Assembly (NCBI GenBank): GCA_015847255.1
Contig: JADLZK010007812.1
Coordinates: 47,368 to 111,367 of the forward strand
DNA length: 64,000 nucleotides
Direction: 5' to 3'
Source: Hyparrhenia diplandra
Lineage: Eukaryota > Streptophyta > Magnoliopsida > Poales > Poaceae
In this document: one piece after another, positions 1 through 11,400 of the stretch
Position numbering within the stretch: position 1 is the first letter of the stretch
Layout of the letters: each line of letters starts with the position of its first letter
The notes under the pieces: model-generated
Databases searched by the model: none
What the model saw: only the letters and a program-made list of their open reading frames with translations
Told to the model about the DNA's origin: nothing
Position numbers and translations under genes: made by a program

Positions 1-26
1 GACCAAACCCAGAGCTTGCACTGGCC

Positions 27-1441
27 ATGCCGTCGCCTTCGCCGCAGCTGCGCGCGTGCTGTCCAGGCGCACCGTCAAGCCGCCGCCGCGCCCTCGCCAC
101 CGCATCCCGCTCACCACCTGGGACGTCTCCTTCCTCCCCGCCGACTACATCCAGAAGGGCCTCCTCTACGCCAAGCCGCCCTTCCCGACGGCCCGCCTCG
201 TCGACCAACTCCACGACGCGCTCGCCCAGGCGCTCGAGGCCTACTACCCCGTCGCCGGGCGCTTCGTCACGGACCAGCACCGCGACGCCGACGGCAACGT
301 CGTCGGCTGCTCGGTCTCCATCGACTGCGACGGCCAGGGCGTCGACATCCTCCACGCCGTCGCCGACGGCGTCTCCGTAGCCGACGTCATCCCGCCCGAC
401 GCCGACGTCCCGATCCTCGTCCAGTCCCTCTTCCCGCTCGACGGCGCCGTCAACCACGACGGCCACCACCTCCCGCTCTTCGTCGTCCAGCTCACCGACC
501 TCACCGACGGCGTCTTCCTCGGCTTCGCATACAACCACGCGCTCTCCGACGGCACCGCCTTATGGAAATTCATCAACGTATGGGCCGCCATCACGCGGGG
601 TGACCACGACCACGTCGCTCAAGCTCCGCCGCCTTTGCTGGAGCGCTGGTGCCCCGACGGCGTCACCACGCCCACGCCACCGGTCGTGCTCCCGTTCCCC
701 GACCTCTCGGGCCACATCGTGAGGGGCTGTCCCCGCCGCCTCTGCGCGAGCGCATGCTGCAGTTCTCGGCCCGCAACCTGGAGGCGCTCAGGACCGGGCA
801 AGGCAGGAGCTCCTGGCGGCAGGGGACGCCGCCGGCGCGGCCGCCGTGACCAAGTTCCAGGCGCTCAGCTCGCTGGTCTGGCGCTGCGTCACCCGCGCGC
901 GCCGCATGCCGCCCGACCAGACAACCTTTTGCCGCGCCGCCACCAACAACCGCACGCGCCTCCGCCCGCAGCTGCCGCCGGAGTACTTCGGCAACACCAT
1001 CTACGCCATCGCCACGGAGGCCGTCACCGCGGCGGATCTGCTGGAGCGCGGCCACGGCTGGGCCACCGCGGCCGTGGGACGCGCCGTGGCGGCGCACACG
1101 GACGCCAACATCCGCGCGCGCGTCGCCGCGTGGATGGCCAACCCCGTCCTCTACAACCTCACGTTCTTCATCCCCAACAATATCATGATGGGCAGCTCGC
1201 CGCGCTTCGACATGTTCAGCTGCGACTTCGGCTGGGGCAAGCCGCTCGCGGGCGCAGCGGCAAGGCCAACAAGTCCGACGGGAAGGCGTCGCTGTACCCG
1301 GGGCAGGAGGGCGCCGGAAGCATCGCCGCGGAGCTCGTGCTGATGCCGGAGCACATGGCGCTGCTGGAACAGGACGACGAGTTCTGGGCGGCCGTTTCGC
1401 CGGACAAGCCTTGCCCGCCGCCAGCGGTGGGGAAGAATTGA
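27..1441 (+). pseudogene. BAHD-family acyltransferase, copy 1 (frame-disrupted)
   Basis: This is an intronless member of the plant BAHD family, which transfers acyl groups from acyl-CoA to alcohols or amines, normally in the cytosol. It resembles the EPS1/At3g50280-like uncharacterised acetyltransferases. The first half reads well from base 56 (VLSRRTVKPPP) and contains the catalytic HXXXD motif as NHALSDG near base 535. The structural motif DFGWG appears near base 1227 in another frame. Alignment with the paralogue at 5094 shows four breaks: an extra GC in a CGCGCG run after the ATG at 27, a G-run length change near 722-727, a missing A near 790, and a missing base near 1249. The product would be about 450 aa if intact. 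It may be a real pseudogene, but other genes here carry similar single-base errors. The exact acyl acceptor cannot be predicted. Confidence 0.7.
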
Positions 1442-1740
1442 CCGTTGACCGCCAGCCGGCCAGGCCATCATGCCAAAAGTCACAGACACTGATAGGGAGC
1501 AAAAGGATCTGTTGAATTTTATTTCCCAGTTAATTAGTTAACTGTTTGCTTATGATTATGGATTAATAATAATTTTCCTGATAAAGAAAGAAAATCAAAT
1601 AAGGAAGGTATTTCTTCTCCACCACACAAAAGGTTTGCAAGTCTTTGAACTAAAATATAGAAAATGTTTAACACAACGGGCCTTAACGGTGTCCTAGGTG
1701 GTTAATAAGTTATACATGAATGCTCGCACCGTCTCTAGTA

Positions 1741-2856
1741 CTCCCTAGGTCGGTTTTGTTAGAGAGGAATATTAAAATAGAATGGAAAGGTTAAGATAAC
1801 AAAAATTTATGAACAAATCTGAGATTGGAGGATTGTAAAGGGGAGAGAGTGGAGCGGGCGATATGCCATAGGCGTGCATGCAAGGATCTTGTCCTTCCTT
1901 TGCGCTTGCTACCTATTGATTTGCATGTCTTTCTTTGTTGCATGCAGCCACAATTAATGCTCCTCCACATTTGGAGTTTAGAAAATCTCCTAAGAAATGA
2001 AACCATAAAACTTGCTCTTAGGGCACTCACGCGTTTTTAAACTATCATGGTTTCTATAGTATTTTACATTGTGTCAAGAAACTATCTCCCACAATGCAAT
2101 TTTCTATCATGATGTCACATGGCCCACTTGTCACTCTCACAAATTGTCTTGGTTTATGTGAAGACTGGTTTCTTAGTTAGATTTTGGTTTCTTGTGTTTT
2201 TCTCTCCTCAATAAATATACAGTCCGTCCACATGCCCTGAAAAAGTAATAAATGAAGGGGTAATAAATCAGGACGAGGTCCATGGTAGCCACGGAAGCAT
2301 TGTGATTTGTTTTGGGGCATATCTAGCAAAATCTAAGATACCAAGGGCGAGGTAGTAACCATTTTTTTTCCGCCTCTTGGCTTAAAACATGTAGACTCAA
2401 AAAGCATAATGGTTGTTAAATGTTTGCAAGGAAGGTATGATATGACACAAAAAGATATCGTTATTTCGTCTAAACTTGGCTTTTGACCCTGCTCAAATCT
2501 AGAGCCATGACAAACGATTGCATCATTCTCACCCAACACCATGTAAGGCCATTTAAACATTTGACCTATTTCGCCCCCATAAGAAATTAGTTTAAGGTAA
2601 TGAGATACTACGAGATAACTTGTTGACAAACTGTAAAAATAGTCAGATTTTGTAGATATACAAGGCTTTATGATAGCGCCAATTTATACTAAGAGGGGAA
2701 GGGCATGTTGATCCTTTGGGTTGGTCTTAGTTTCTCTCGATTTCCTCTCATCTTCCTCATTGGTTATATTTTTTAAAATTTGTCCACTATACTTCTAAAT
2801 AAGATCTTTCAAACTCTAAAAACGTGAGAAGACTTAACAAAACCGACCGGAGGGAG
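1741..2856. mobile_element. Mariner/Stowaway-like DNA transposon, about 1.1 kb
   Basis: The left end CTCCCTAGGTCGGTTTTGTT (1741-1760) is the near-perfect inverted complement of the right end at 2837-2856. Both ends are flanked by TA (1739-1740 and 2857-2858), the target duplication of Tc1/mariner and Stowaway elements. The CTCCCTCCGG-type terminus is typical of grass Stowaway elements, but 1,116 bp is long for a MITE. It may be a deleted mariner copy or a Stowaway with nested insertions. No transposase reading frame was found inside. Confidence 0.6.
2219..2530 (+). repeat. Diverged direct repeat, copy A (copy B at 3841-4095)
   Basis: The block contains, in order, ACAGTCCGTCCAC, TAGCCACGGAAGC, TTTGTTTTGGG, AAGGTATGATATGACA, CGTTATTTCG and AACTTGGCTTTTGACC. 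The same ordered motifs recur at 3841-4095 with small indels. Copy A lies inside the mariner-like element, while copy B lies outside it. The family is not recognised. Confidence 0.65.
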
Positions 2857-3196
2857 TATACCATAAGCTATGCTATTACATTGAAAAGAGATCAACTGAA
2901 ATTGTGACTCCGGCTAGGTCTATACCCAGACAGCCAAACATCGACGGTGCCGCTTTGTGGACCCACATCACCTTCCGGTGGGAATAACTCATGAAACGCC
3001 TACATGTTGGAGTCATTGCTAAACATTTCGTTGTACGCCGTCATGGCCGGAGCCGACATCTCACCAGTAGCCAGATGATTCATGACAAGGTACTCGCCTT
3101 GCTTGAAAGCCGGGATATGAGATTACAGTTTACGTTGGTTATGTGCTTGCTAACGAGTGCGGAGAGTAACGATCATGTATTGCTTTCTTGTGTTAA

Positions 3197-3486
3197 GGTC
3201 TTGTTTAGTTGGGTAAAAAACTTGCCCAAAGCACTGTTACAACTTCTGTACCACTTCGTAGCGTTTTTCCTTTTGTATTTGGTAAACATTATCCAATCAT
3301 GGACCAACTAGGCTCAAAAGATGGAATCTCGTGATGTACAACATAACTGTGTAGTTAGTTATTTTTTTACCTACATTCTTCTCGCTTCCGAACATATGTC
3401 TTTTGGTGTATTTAATATGATGTGATGGAGAGAGAGTCTAAAAATTTGGAAGTTGGAGGCAAATATTTTGCCATCTAAACAAGACC
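3197..3486. mobile_element. Tourist-like MITE
   Basis: This 290-bp element starts GGTCTTGTTTAGTTGGG and ends CATCTAAACAAGACC, which are inverted complements. It is flanked by TAA on both sides (3194-3196 and 3487-3489), the 3-bp duplication of PIF/Harbinger-derived Tourist elements. The interior is AT-rich and noncoding. Confidence 0.8.
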
Positions 3487-3840
3487 TAAGAACAAAATTG
3501 AGCAAAAGAAACAAAACAATGAGCTTGATGGTGATTCTAAGATTTTGATTTGAAAAAGGATACCCTCTAAACTATCAACCACTTTGATTTACCCTTTTTC
3601 TTGGCTAACGTGGTGTCGCGACTGCCAAAACCACTCAAGATGCATGCAAAGAACAAACAATTTTAAAAGTTAAGAGGAATGTTTCAAACAAAAATGAGTA
3701 GGAAAATCAGACGATCGCGAAATCTATAGACACATAGTAATAACAAAAAAATTATGAACAAATAGAAGATTAAATATTGTATAGTTTGGCACGCTCCAAC
3801 TTGGGCCGACAGTATAAATTTGGACCGGAAGTAGTTGGTT

Positions 3841-4095
3841 TACAGTCCGTCCACTACACTCCAAAGGTCAGCACGTTAGCCACGGAAGCGCTGATATTTG
3901 TTTTGGGCCGTTCTAGCTAACAAGCCCAAGCCGGCGAGGCCAGTTAGCCCATTTGTTTTGGACAGCATAATCCTTGTTGGGACTTTGACATTGTGGAAGG
4001 TATGATATGACAGAAAAGAAGTCGTTATTTCGCTAAACTTGGCTTTTGACCCCCTACTGAAATGTAGAGCCACGACACCACTCTTGCATCATTCA
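3841..4095 (+). repeat. Diverged direct repeat, copy B
   Basis: This is the second copy of the block at 2219-2530, with the same motif order and several indels. It ends about 1 kb upstream of the second BAHD start codon. Confidence 0.65.
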
Positions 4096-4386
4096 TATGG
4101 GAATAATTATTGGCATGTAACTCATAATAATATGCCTATTATTTCTATACATTTTTTCTGGAATACCCACGAGGATGCGTATCTTTGTATTAAGGAGAAG
4201 AAATGTTATGTACAAAAAATATGGGCTGGGCCAGGCAAAAAAAAAAAAAAAGAGAAAAACAAATTACATGAAAAAAAAATAATAACAACCGATAACAACG
4301 CTGGAAGAATAAGCTATCGCTGAGCAAGTACTCGAAGCCCACTCGCTCCTGCTTCAATCCACCTCTTCGGCCTCTGCGCAGATGAC

Positions 4387-4870
4387 TCACGGGAGTTCGG
4401 ATGTCGGTGTCGCGACCCCTCTGAAACATCGAGCATTGCGCTCCTTCCAAAAATCTCGTGAGACCAACGCGAAAAAGTGAATCCATGCCGCACGGCGTTT
4501 GGTATTTGGAGAACGTCCCACGAAGTCGCCTCCACCAGCATAGAGTGGAGGATGCTGGCTGATGGGAAAATTGGTTTGGATTGCCGAGAGGATCGGGAAC
4601 CAAACCTCCTTTGTCACTGAGCACTCGCACATCAGGTGATCAATTGTTTCCCGAGCTTGATTACAAAGAAAACATTCATCACGAGCTTCAAGTCCATGTC
4701 GTCTCCTACGATCTCCAGTCCAATGCCGTCGTCTTAGTGTTAGCCATAAAAAATCTTGATCTTGAGCGGCGCCAAGGTCTTCCAAATGAGTTTATGTCCA
4801 ATAACGTCGTCTGAGTGTTAGCCGGAAAAAAATCTTCATATTGAGCGGCGCCAAGGCCTTCCAGAGTTTA
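4387..4870 (-). mobile_element. LINE retrotransposon remnant (reverse-transcriptase zinc-binding region)
   Basis: Reading the minus strand from 4785 gives the zinc-binding C-terminal domain of plant non-LTR retrotransposon polymerases. Recognisable parts are FLWLTLRRRHWTGDRRRRHG, then CFLCNQARETIDHLMCEC, then VWFPILS, and a tail WKERNARCF. The segment upstream of the stop is open for about 130 codons. A partly duplicated start of the same domain (LWKALAPLNMKIFFRLTLRR) sits at 4795-4865. No reverse transcriptase or endonuclease domain is present, so this is a dead 3' fragment. Confidence 0.75.
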
Positions 4871-4872
4871 TG
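4727..4872. repeat. Two-copy tandem duplication of about 80 bp in the LINE remnant
   Basis: The block GTCGTCTTAGTGTTAGCC through GAGCGGCGCCAAGG to GAGTTTATG (4727-4796) is repeated at 4807-4872 with a few substitutions and a small deletion. It duplicates part of the LINE zinc-binding coding segment. Confidence 0.75.
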
Positions 4873-5093
4873 CTTCTTTTGAAAAATTAAGGTTGATAAA
4901 AAATTTATCGCAAAATTAAGGTTTCTGCAAAAACAACAAAAGGAAATGAACGGGGAGTCCGGATTTCCTGGCGCTGGCGGTGATGAGGGATACCACACCA
5001 CCGCCTACCGCAATCGGATCCATCAACGTCGCAATCGGATCCATCAACGTCACGTGAGGCAATCCAATCCCTGAATCCACAGCTCCAGCCGCT

Positions 5094-6465
5094 ATGCCAT
5101 CCGCGTCGCCGCTGCGCGTGCTGTCGAGGCGCACCGTCACGCCGCCGCCCCGCCCGCGCCGCCGCATCCCGCTCACCACCTGGGACGTCTCCATGCTCTC
5201 CGCCGACTACATCCAGAAGGGCCTCCTCTACGCCAGGCCGCCATTCCCCACCGACCGTCTCCTCGACCACCTCCAGGCCGCGCTCGCCCAGGCGCTCGTC
5301 GCCTATTACCCCGTTGCCGGGCGCTTCGCCACGGACCAGCACCGCGACTCCGACGGCAACGTCGTCGGCTGCTCCGTCTCCATCGACTGCGATGGCCAGG
5401 GAGCCGACATCATCCACGCCGTCGCCGACGGCGTCTCCGTCGCCGACGTCACCCCTCCCGACGCCGACGTCCCGCGCCTCGTGCGTTCTTTCTTCCCCTC
5501 GACGGCGCCGTCAACCACGACGGCCACCACCTGCCTCTCTTCGCCGTCCAGGTCACCGACCTTCACCGACGGCGTCTTCCTCGCATTCGTCTTCAACCAC
5601 GCGCTCTCCGATGGCACCGCCTTCTGGGACTTCCTCAATGCCTGGGCGGGCATCGCGCGCGGCGACCTCTCTGTCTCCCCTCCGCCCTTGTTGGAGCGCT
5701 GGTCACCCGACGGGCTGACGCCGCCGCCGCCGGTCGTGCTCCCCTATCCCGACCTCACGGGACTCATCGAGAGGCTATCCCCGCCGCCGCTGCGCGAGCG
5801 GATGCTGCACTTCTCGGCGGAGTCCCTGGAGGCGCTCAAGGACCGGGCGCGGCAGGAGCTCCTGGCGGCCGGCGACGCCGCCGGCGCGGCCGACGTGACC
5901 AAGTTCCAGGCGCTGTCCTCCCTGGTGTGGCGCTGCTTCACCCGCGCGCGGCGCCTGGCGCCGGACCAGCCCACCGTATGCCGCGCCGCCATCAACAACC
6001 GCACGCGCCTCCGCCCGCAGCTGCCGTCGGAGTACTTCGGCAACACCATCTACGCCATCGCCACCGAGGCTGTCACCGCGGCGGATCTGCTGGCGCGCGG
6101 CCACGGGTGGGCGACGGCGGCCGTGGGGCGCGCGGTGGCGGCGCACACGGACGCCGACATCCGGCGCGCGCGTGGCCGCGTGGACGGCCAAGCCCGTCGT
6201 GTACACGCTCAGGTACTTCGACCCCAACGGCGTCATGATGGGCAGCTCGCCGCGGTTCGAAATGTACGGCTGCGACTTCGGCTGGGGGCCGCCGCTGGCG
6301 CCGCGCAGCGGCAGGGCCAACAAGTTCGACGGGAAGGCGTCGCTGTACCCGGGGCGGGAGGGCGGCGGCAGCATCGACGCGGAGGTGGTGCTGACGCCCG
6401 AGCACATGGCGCTGCTGGAGCAGGACGACGAGTTCTGGGCGGCCGTTTCGCCGGACAAAGCTTGA
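5094..6465 (+). CDS. BAHD-family acyltransferase, copy 2 (three single-base indels)
   Basis: Intronless plant BAHD acyltransferase, EPS1/At3g50280-like, predicted to transfer an acyl group from a CoA thioester in the cytosol. The start MPSASPLRVLSRRTV is followed by LTTWDVSMLSADYIQKG and the VAYYPVAGRF block typical of the family. HXXXD is present as NHALSDG (His codon 5598-5600) and DFGWG as codons 6274-6288. Against copy 1, a base is missing near 5498 and one is gained near 5563, so about 22 residues between are read in the wrong frame. A further G gained near 6163-6168 shifts the C-terminus, whose true frame ends at the TGA at 6463-6465. Allowing for these, the length is 456 aa, normal for the family. 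No intron is seen. The ATG is chosen because the following residues match the family N-terminus. Confidence 0.8.
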
Positions 6466-8414
6466 GCGCCAACCGCCATGGTTGGCCGATCGATGTCAGC
6501 AGCAGGAGTCCATTTGTTTCCAGTTTTTTGCGTTTGGTTAAGGATGATCCTCTGATGAAACAAGGGGAAATCTTGTTATTCTTTCCAATTCCGATGCATG
6601 CGTTGTTGAACGAAATGGATGTTGATGCATTGCATCGCGCGGCAAGCTTGATCGGTGATGCTGCCCCTGCGAAACCTGAATTGCATTGCTGTCAGAGATT
6701 CAGAATGCTGCGCCAAGTATTTTAACAGGTGATGGTGGCTCCTTAATCTTGATTGCCCTCTGTGCGTTGTCAAGCATACTATCCTGTGAATTACTGGGCT
6801 ATTCCCATGTGTCACAGACAAAAAATCATGCCCCATGATGGCCGATTTAGTAAGCTTTTTGTTGTTCACTTCAAGATGTCCACTTCAGTGCCTGTGCATT
6901 CATTTGTTGCTTTCAGTTTATTTATATACAGTATGTATGGTTCTAGCACAATTAGGGTGTCTGACAATGTTATTTCTTATCATATTATGGGCACACCATG
7001 GTGGATTTGTCATGGTCGTGCTGTTTCAACACTCAACAGCAACAGACTAAGGTGCTAAAACAGGGCGTCTCACCGAGGAGGTGGTGCTCTGCTCAGCTCC
7101 GGGCCGGCTATGTGGCTCAGCAGCGATGGTCTCGGAAGGCGAGTCAACATAGGGTTGATGCAAACACATAATAAAAAGGCACGGATGCAACCTCTGTTAA
7201 TGTAATATATGTATTGTATTTAGGTCATTATGTTTACAGCCAACCACTTTCCAAAAAACAACACCAACTCTACACCCACATTTGAGATTTCATTTGGAAA
7301 TTCACTGACCGCACCAGACTCTACCATGTTGAGACACCTACTGCATGCCAAGAACTGTATTTATCTTTGACCTTTCTTTTCTCAAAAACACAAGAGAATG
7401 CTTCATCATTTTTTTGTTTAGAGCCCCAAATTTTGACCAAATTTGTCTGAAAAAAAGACTCTACATGTTAACCCCGTACTGCATGCTTAAATAAGGTAAA
7501 AAAAATAATTTAATCTTTGGACCTTTTTTTCCATGATAGGATAATACACTAAAAATGAAACGCGCTTCATTGTTGTAAGAAGAAAATAACACCAAATTTT
7601 GGTGATCTAAACACACCTAAGAAAAAATAACATAACACACTGTTGTCAAAAAAAAAAAAAACTGTTGTCAAAACACACACACACACTGCAGCAAGCGGCG
7701 GCTGCTGTTACTGGGAAGAGAAATAAAACGACAAAAAAAGAGACATGGCGCTAACCTCCAGAAACAAGGGCATCCAAGAGGGATAATCCGCCAAAGCCCA
7801 TGGCCTTCTATAATCTTCCGCTACAGATTTACACATCTCTCTCCTTTTCGGAAAAAATAAAAGAGAGCACGTACGCATCTTTCTGAATTTAGGTGAGATT
7901 TCTTCGATGTTGTAAATTACAATTATGCAAAGAACATGTACATCAATTATTTGCTTGACTAAGATCCCAATTTCACCACTGCATATTAACATATCACAAG
8001 GTAAAATAAGCACAAAAGTTCTAAACTGTACAGTTTGGCTAAGTTTCTTCTTCAGTTCAGTTCACCTTTTTACAGCAAGCATCCAAAAGAAAGCACAACT
8101 ATGAGCAGCAGCGGTTCCTCCCCGACATCTTTATCTCTAACAAAGTGTGAGGGGGTGTGCCTCAAGCAAGCTCCCAGCTCCAGTTCGAAGCTCACTCGCT
8201 CGCTTCACCCGCTTCTGCTTCCGCTTCCGGGGCGACATCTGTTGCGACTAAAACCAATAGACGTGCCATGCCACACCAGACCACAAAATTCAGCGCTAAC
8301 CATCAACCTTCCTCGCTTTTTTTATACAATTTGGGGGTGGATACTCTCTAGACAGTTAGATTTATATATATGGCAATTCCGATCCTGTTTGCTCTCATAG
8401 TCTCATCACTGACG
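6466..8414. other. Intergenic interval between BAHD copy 2 and the MEI2-like gene
   Basis: No gene is supported. The two flanking genes converge here, so the interval should contain both 3' untranslated regions. A possible MITE lies at 7223-7617 and a short (AC)n run near 7672-7685. Confidence 0.55.
7223..7617. mobile_element. Possible degenerate MITE
   Basis: The right end reads GGTGTGTTTAGATCACC on the minus strand, a terminus common in rice MITEs. The left end GGTCATTATGTTTACAGCC is only loosely similar. Flanking bases are TTA on the left and TAA on the right, so the target duplication is imperfect. Two related internal blocks (GACTCTACCATGTTGAG and GACTCTACATGTTAACC) suggest an internal duplication. 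Confidence 0.4.
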
Positions 8415-11400
8415 TCACAAACTCCCTCCAATATCAGTGGAGCTCTCTCCTGTCTTCTCATTCTGGTTCTTGTCTTCTTCATTGTCAAGGCAATCATCTT
8501 CCAGAGGCATGTGGATGCATATGCCATTGATTGGAAATGCTTCCTGGATTTCATTCATGACGACAATGGCATTACTAAATACTAACACATTTACACTATC
8601 TCCTTTTTTTTTTGTAAAGAACAAGGAGGGGACAGCAGATTGTTTACCTGATTAACAGAGTCCTGCCCATTGGGATTAAAAAGAATGGGGCGGCACCTCT
8701 TATCCTCATTCATCAAACTTGAATTTTGAAAATGTGATATCAGTGCAGACCGTCCTTGAATTCTAGCATAAGCCAGCGAGGCTACTTTTCTCGCTGTTGA
8801 ACTTCTCCCATTTCTTACCATTAAAAGCCTGCAGGTTTTAGGTGTACGTCTGTAAATACATCTTTCGAGATGTTCAGAGTAATTATACTACTGCTATGCT
8901 GATTAACTCAGCTGGACAGGAAACAAGTTCTTAACTCTGTGCGTGACTATTGCAAAAAGAGCAGAGGCCAAGAAAGAAAAAGTACCTGGTAAAAGGATAT
9001 AATGTGCACCGGTGATATCATGTTAATGAATGCATATCCAACATTGCATTTGTTCTGCATAAGCACAATAATATAGCATAGGAAAATTTAATAGGCGTGG
9101 ACTAAAATACAGGCCCCAAAAAAATAAAAGAGCAGCACAAATTTGGCGTTGAGTCTAGTACCTTGAAATCAATAGGCAGGTAGAAGAAGTCATAAGTTCC
9201 TTTGTGATGCTCATCAATTGCAGCCAGGAGCATCTTAGATGTATATCTGTTAGATTCAGGGAAAAGAAAACCAAATGAACAAACTGACAACTGGCTAGCA
9301 AAAGGTCCAAATGAAAAAAAAATGTGGAAATGCATACTTGTTCGGGATGTTCTTAATCATCAATGTTGTCCGATTATCATCACCTCTGCGAATCTTCTCC
9401 AAGTCAAGCTGATACTGCCTCTTGCTATCAGCTTGCAGCACACTGCTGTCAACTCGGCGGTTACGGGCACGGTCAATGGAGCTGTCAAGTCCAAATGTAC
9501 CAGGTCCATGGTATGGAGGATTAGTAGTGTAAAATGCCTGTCCCAATCTCGGTGACAATATCGGTCTGAAGTTAGTAGAGCTGTTATCTGTCAGACTTCC
9601 AATTAGAGAAGAACCAGGATTCACAGAAGCACGACTAGCCATGCCCAGCATGAGGCCTCCCCCATTTCGGCCAGTACCAACATTACCCATGTTCCCAAAC
9701 CTGACTTGCTTCATAAAAGATGTCTCTGGCGATTCAGGTAAGAAGCCAAAATGGCTCTCGAATGGAGCACCTGAAGGGGCAGAGCCAACATGATGATGGT
9801 GCTGATCTGAAGAACCAAATAATGAAGCCTGACGGCTACTGTACAAGAATCCTTGGCCCTGAGTGCGACTGCTGGATGACAATGCAGGTCCGATTGCTGG
9901 TGGACGCCAAATAGGGGATTTTGAATGTTCTGAATATGGCTTTGGACTGCCCCAGAGAAACTGGGGTCCTGATAAAGTCCCAGGACTAGAACTCATATGT
10001 TCACTGTTGTGATCTTGGTATGAGTGAGAGTGCTGAAATGCAGCTCCCAGGGGACTGGTTACCATTTGTGAAGACTTGATCATACTTAGACCGATTGCTA
10101 TCCTTGCCAATAGGAGCAATCTTTGGAGCATTTGAAATCAGTGAAGGCATTCCAATAGGACTCATTCCATTTCCTGTTGGGGATCTTGTGAAAGCTTGCA
10201 TCATATTGTTATCTGTTGGACTACTATAAGCCCATGCCCCTGCCACAAGGATTAGAAAAAAAAAGAAGATATTTTTATATACAGGGGATGGACTCCAAAA
10301 GACATGGTGATAGCATTATACAAAAACTAGTTCCAACAGAAGTACCTGGAGGAGAGTTAGCAACAGGTGAACCAACATGAGGATGTCTGTAGTTTCTGGG
10401 CTCCTCTTGGTCCAAATCATGACCAAGCTGCTGCATCAAGCTATATCAGAAGAAAACAAGAAAAATACATCAAGTCAGTAAACTACATTAGAAAAAATAA
10501 TAATTATTTAAGTAATGAAGTGCTTCACATGTGGGAAAAGTAAGTGAAACAGTATGCTGCCCAAAACTCAATTTCAGACATGTATATTCACTCACATTGT
10601 ATCATTCATGCAGCATGCATTAAAATAACTTCGGGGAGAGGAGTAAAGAAACGGGCATCTTAAGTTGCAAGTGAAATTGTTCAAAATCAACGCAGCTGCC
10701 AGCCAGCACTGCCCTATACATCTAACTCGCAACTTGAAAGCTTATCAAAAGTAGTAGCTGTATAAGCCTCTAGAGTATCATCATGAGAATATTGGTATCC
10801 AGAACCACAGAAAAATGACAGCTCCAACAAAAATATATTCAGAAAATATTGGTGAGAAACTGTGACATGCAAACAAGCAAATAGTCTTGAAAACTAACTC
10901 AAATTCATACTTTCTGCGTGTTCCACCAGGACGACTTGGTTCCAGCTTGATCCGCTTTCCAGCTATCTCACTTTTATTCAGTGAATGAAGAGCAGCCTCT
11001 GCTGCTCTTACATCATAGAACTCTATAAACTTATGATGTTTCTTGTTTGGTGTCTCTCTTATCTGCAGATAGAAACCAAAGCACCATCAACACGAATAGA
11101 GGAGGATCAAAAGCAGAATGAAGGGAAACAATACTTTGCATGCTAACCTCCTTTACTTCCCCATATGCCCCAAAAATCTGGCGAACCTCTTCATTAGAAA
11201 CCGATGGATCCAAGTTAAAAATAACAAGAGTTCCCTGGTTTAAATCTTTGTCAGATGGATTCTCCTGCAGAATCAACACAACAATCATTTCAAGAAGTGC
11301 TTTTGTTGATGTGTCTGAAAAATGAAAGCAAAACAAAAATACAAACCTTTGGGATGGAAAAATGAATGTCCAGCTTTCTCCTCCTCAGAGGTTTGTTCTG

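Larger units (their letters stand above)
1442..5093. other. Intergenic interval between the two BAHD copies
   Basis: No gene is supported here. The interval is AT-rich and holds a mariner/Stowaway-like element, a Tourist-like MITE, a diverged two-copy direct repeat and a LINE remnant, each listed separately. The last 200 bases before the second BAHD gene carry a short direct repeat (ATCGGATCCATCAACGTC twice, near 5013-5051). No clear TATA box was recognised. Confidence 0.6.

Noticed and set aside
663..1502. Long open frame on the minus strand of BAHD copy 1
   Set aside because: It is antisense to a GC-rich coding region, composed of Arg/Ala/Pro-rich sequence, and resembles no family. The sense frame carries the BAHD motifs.
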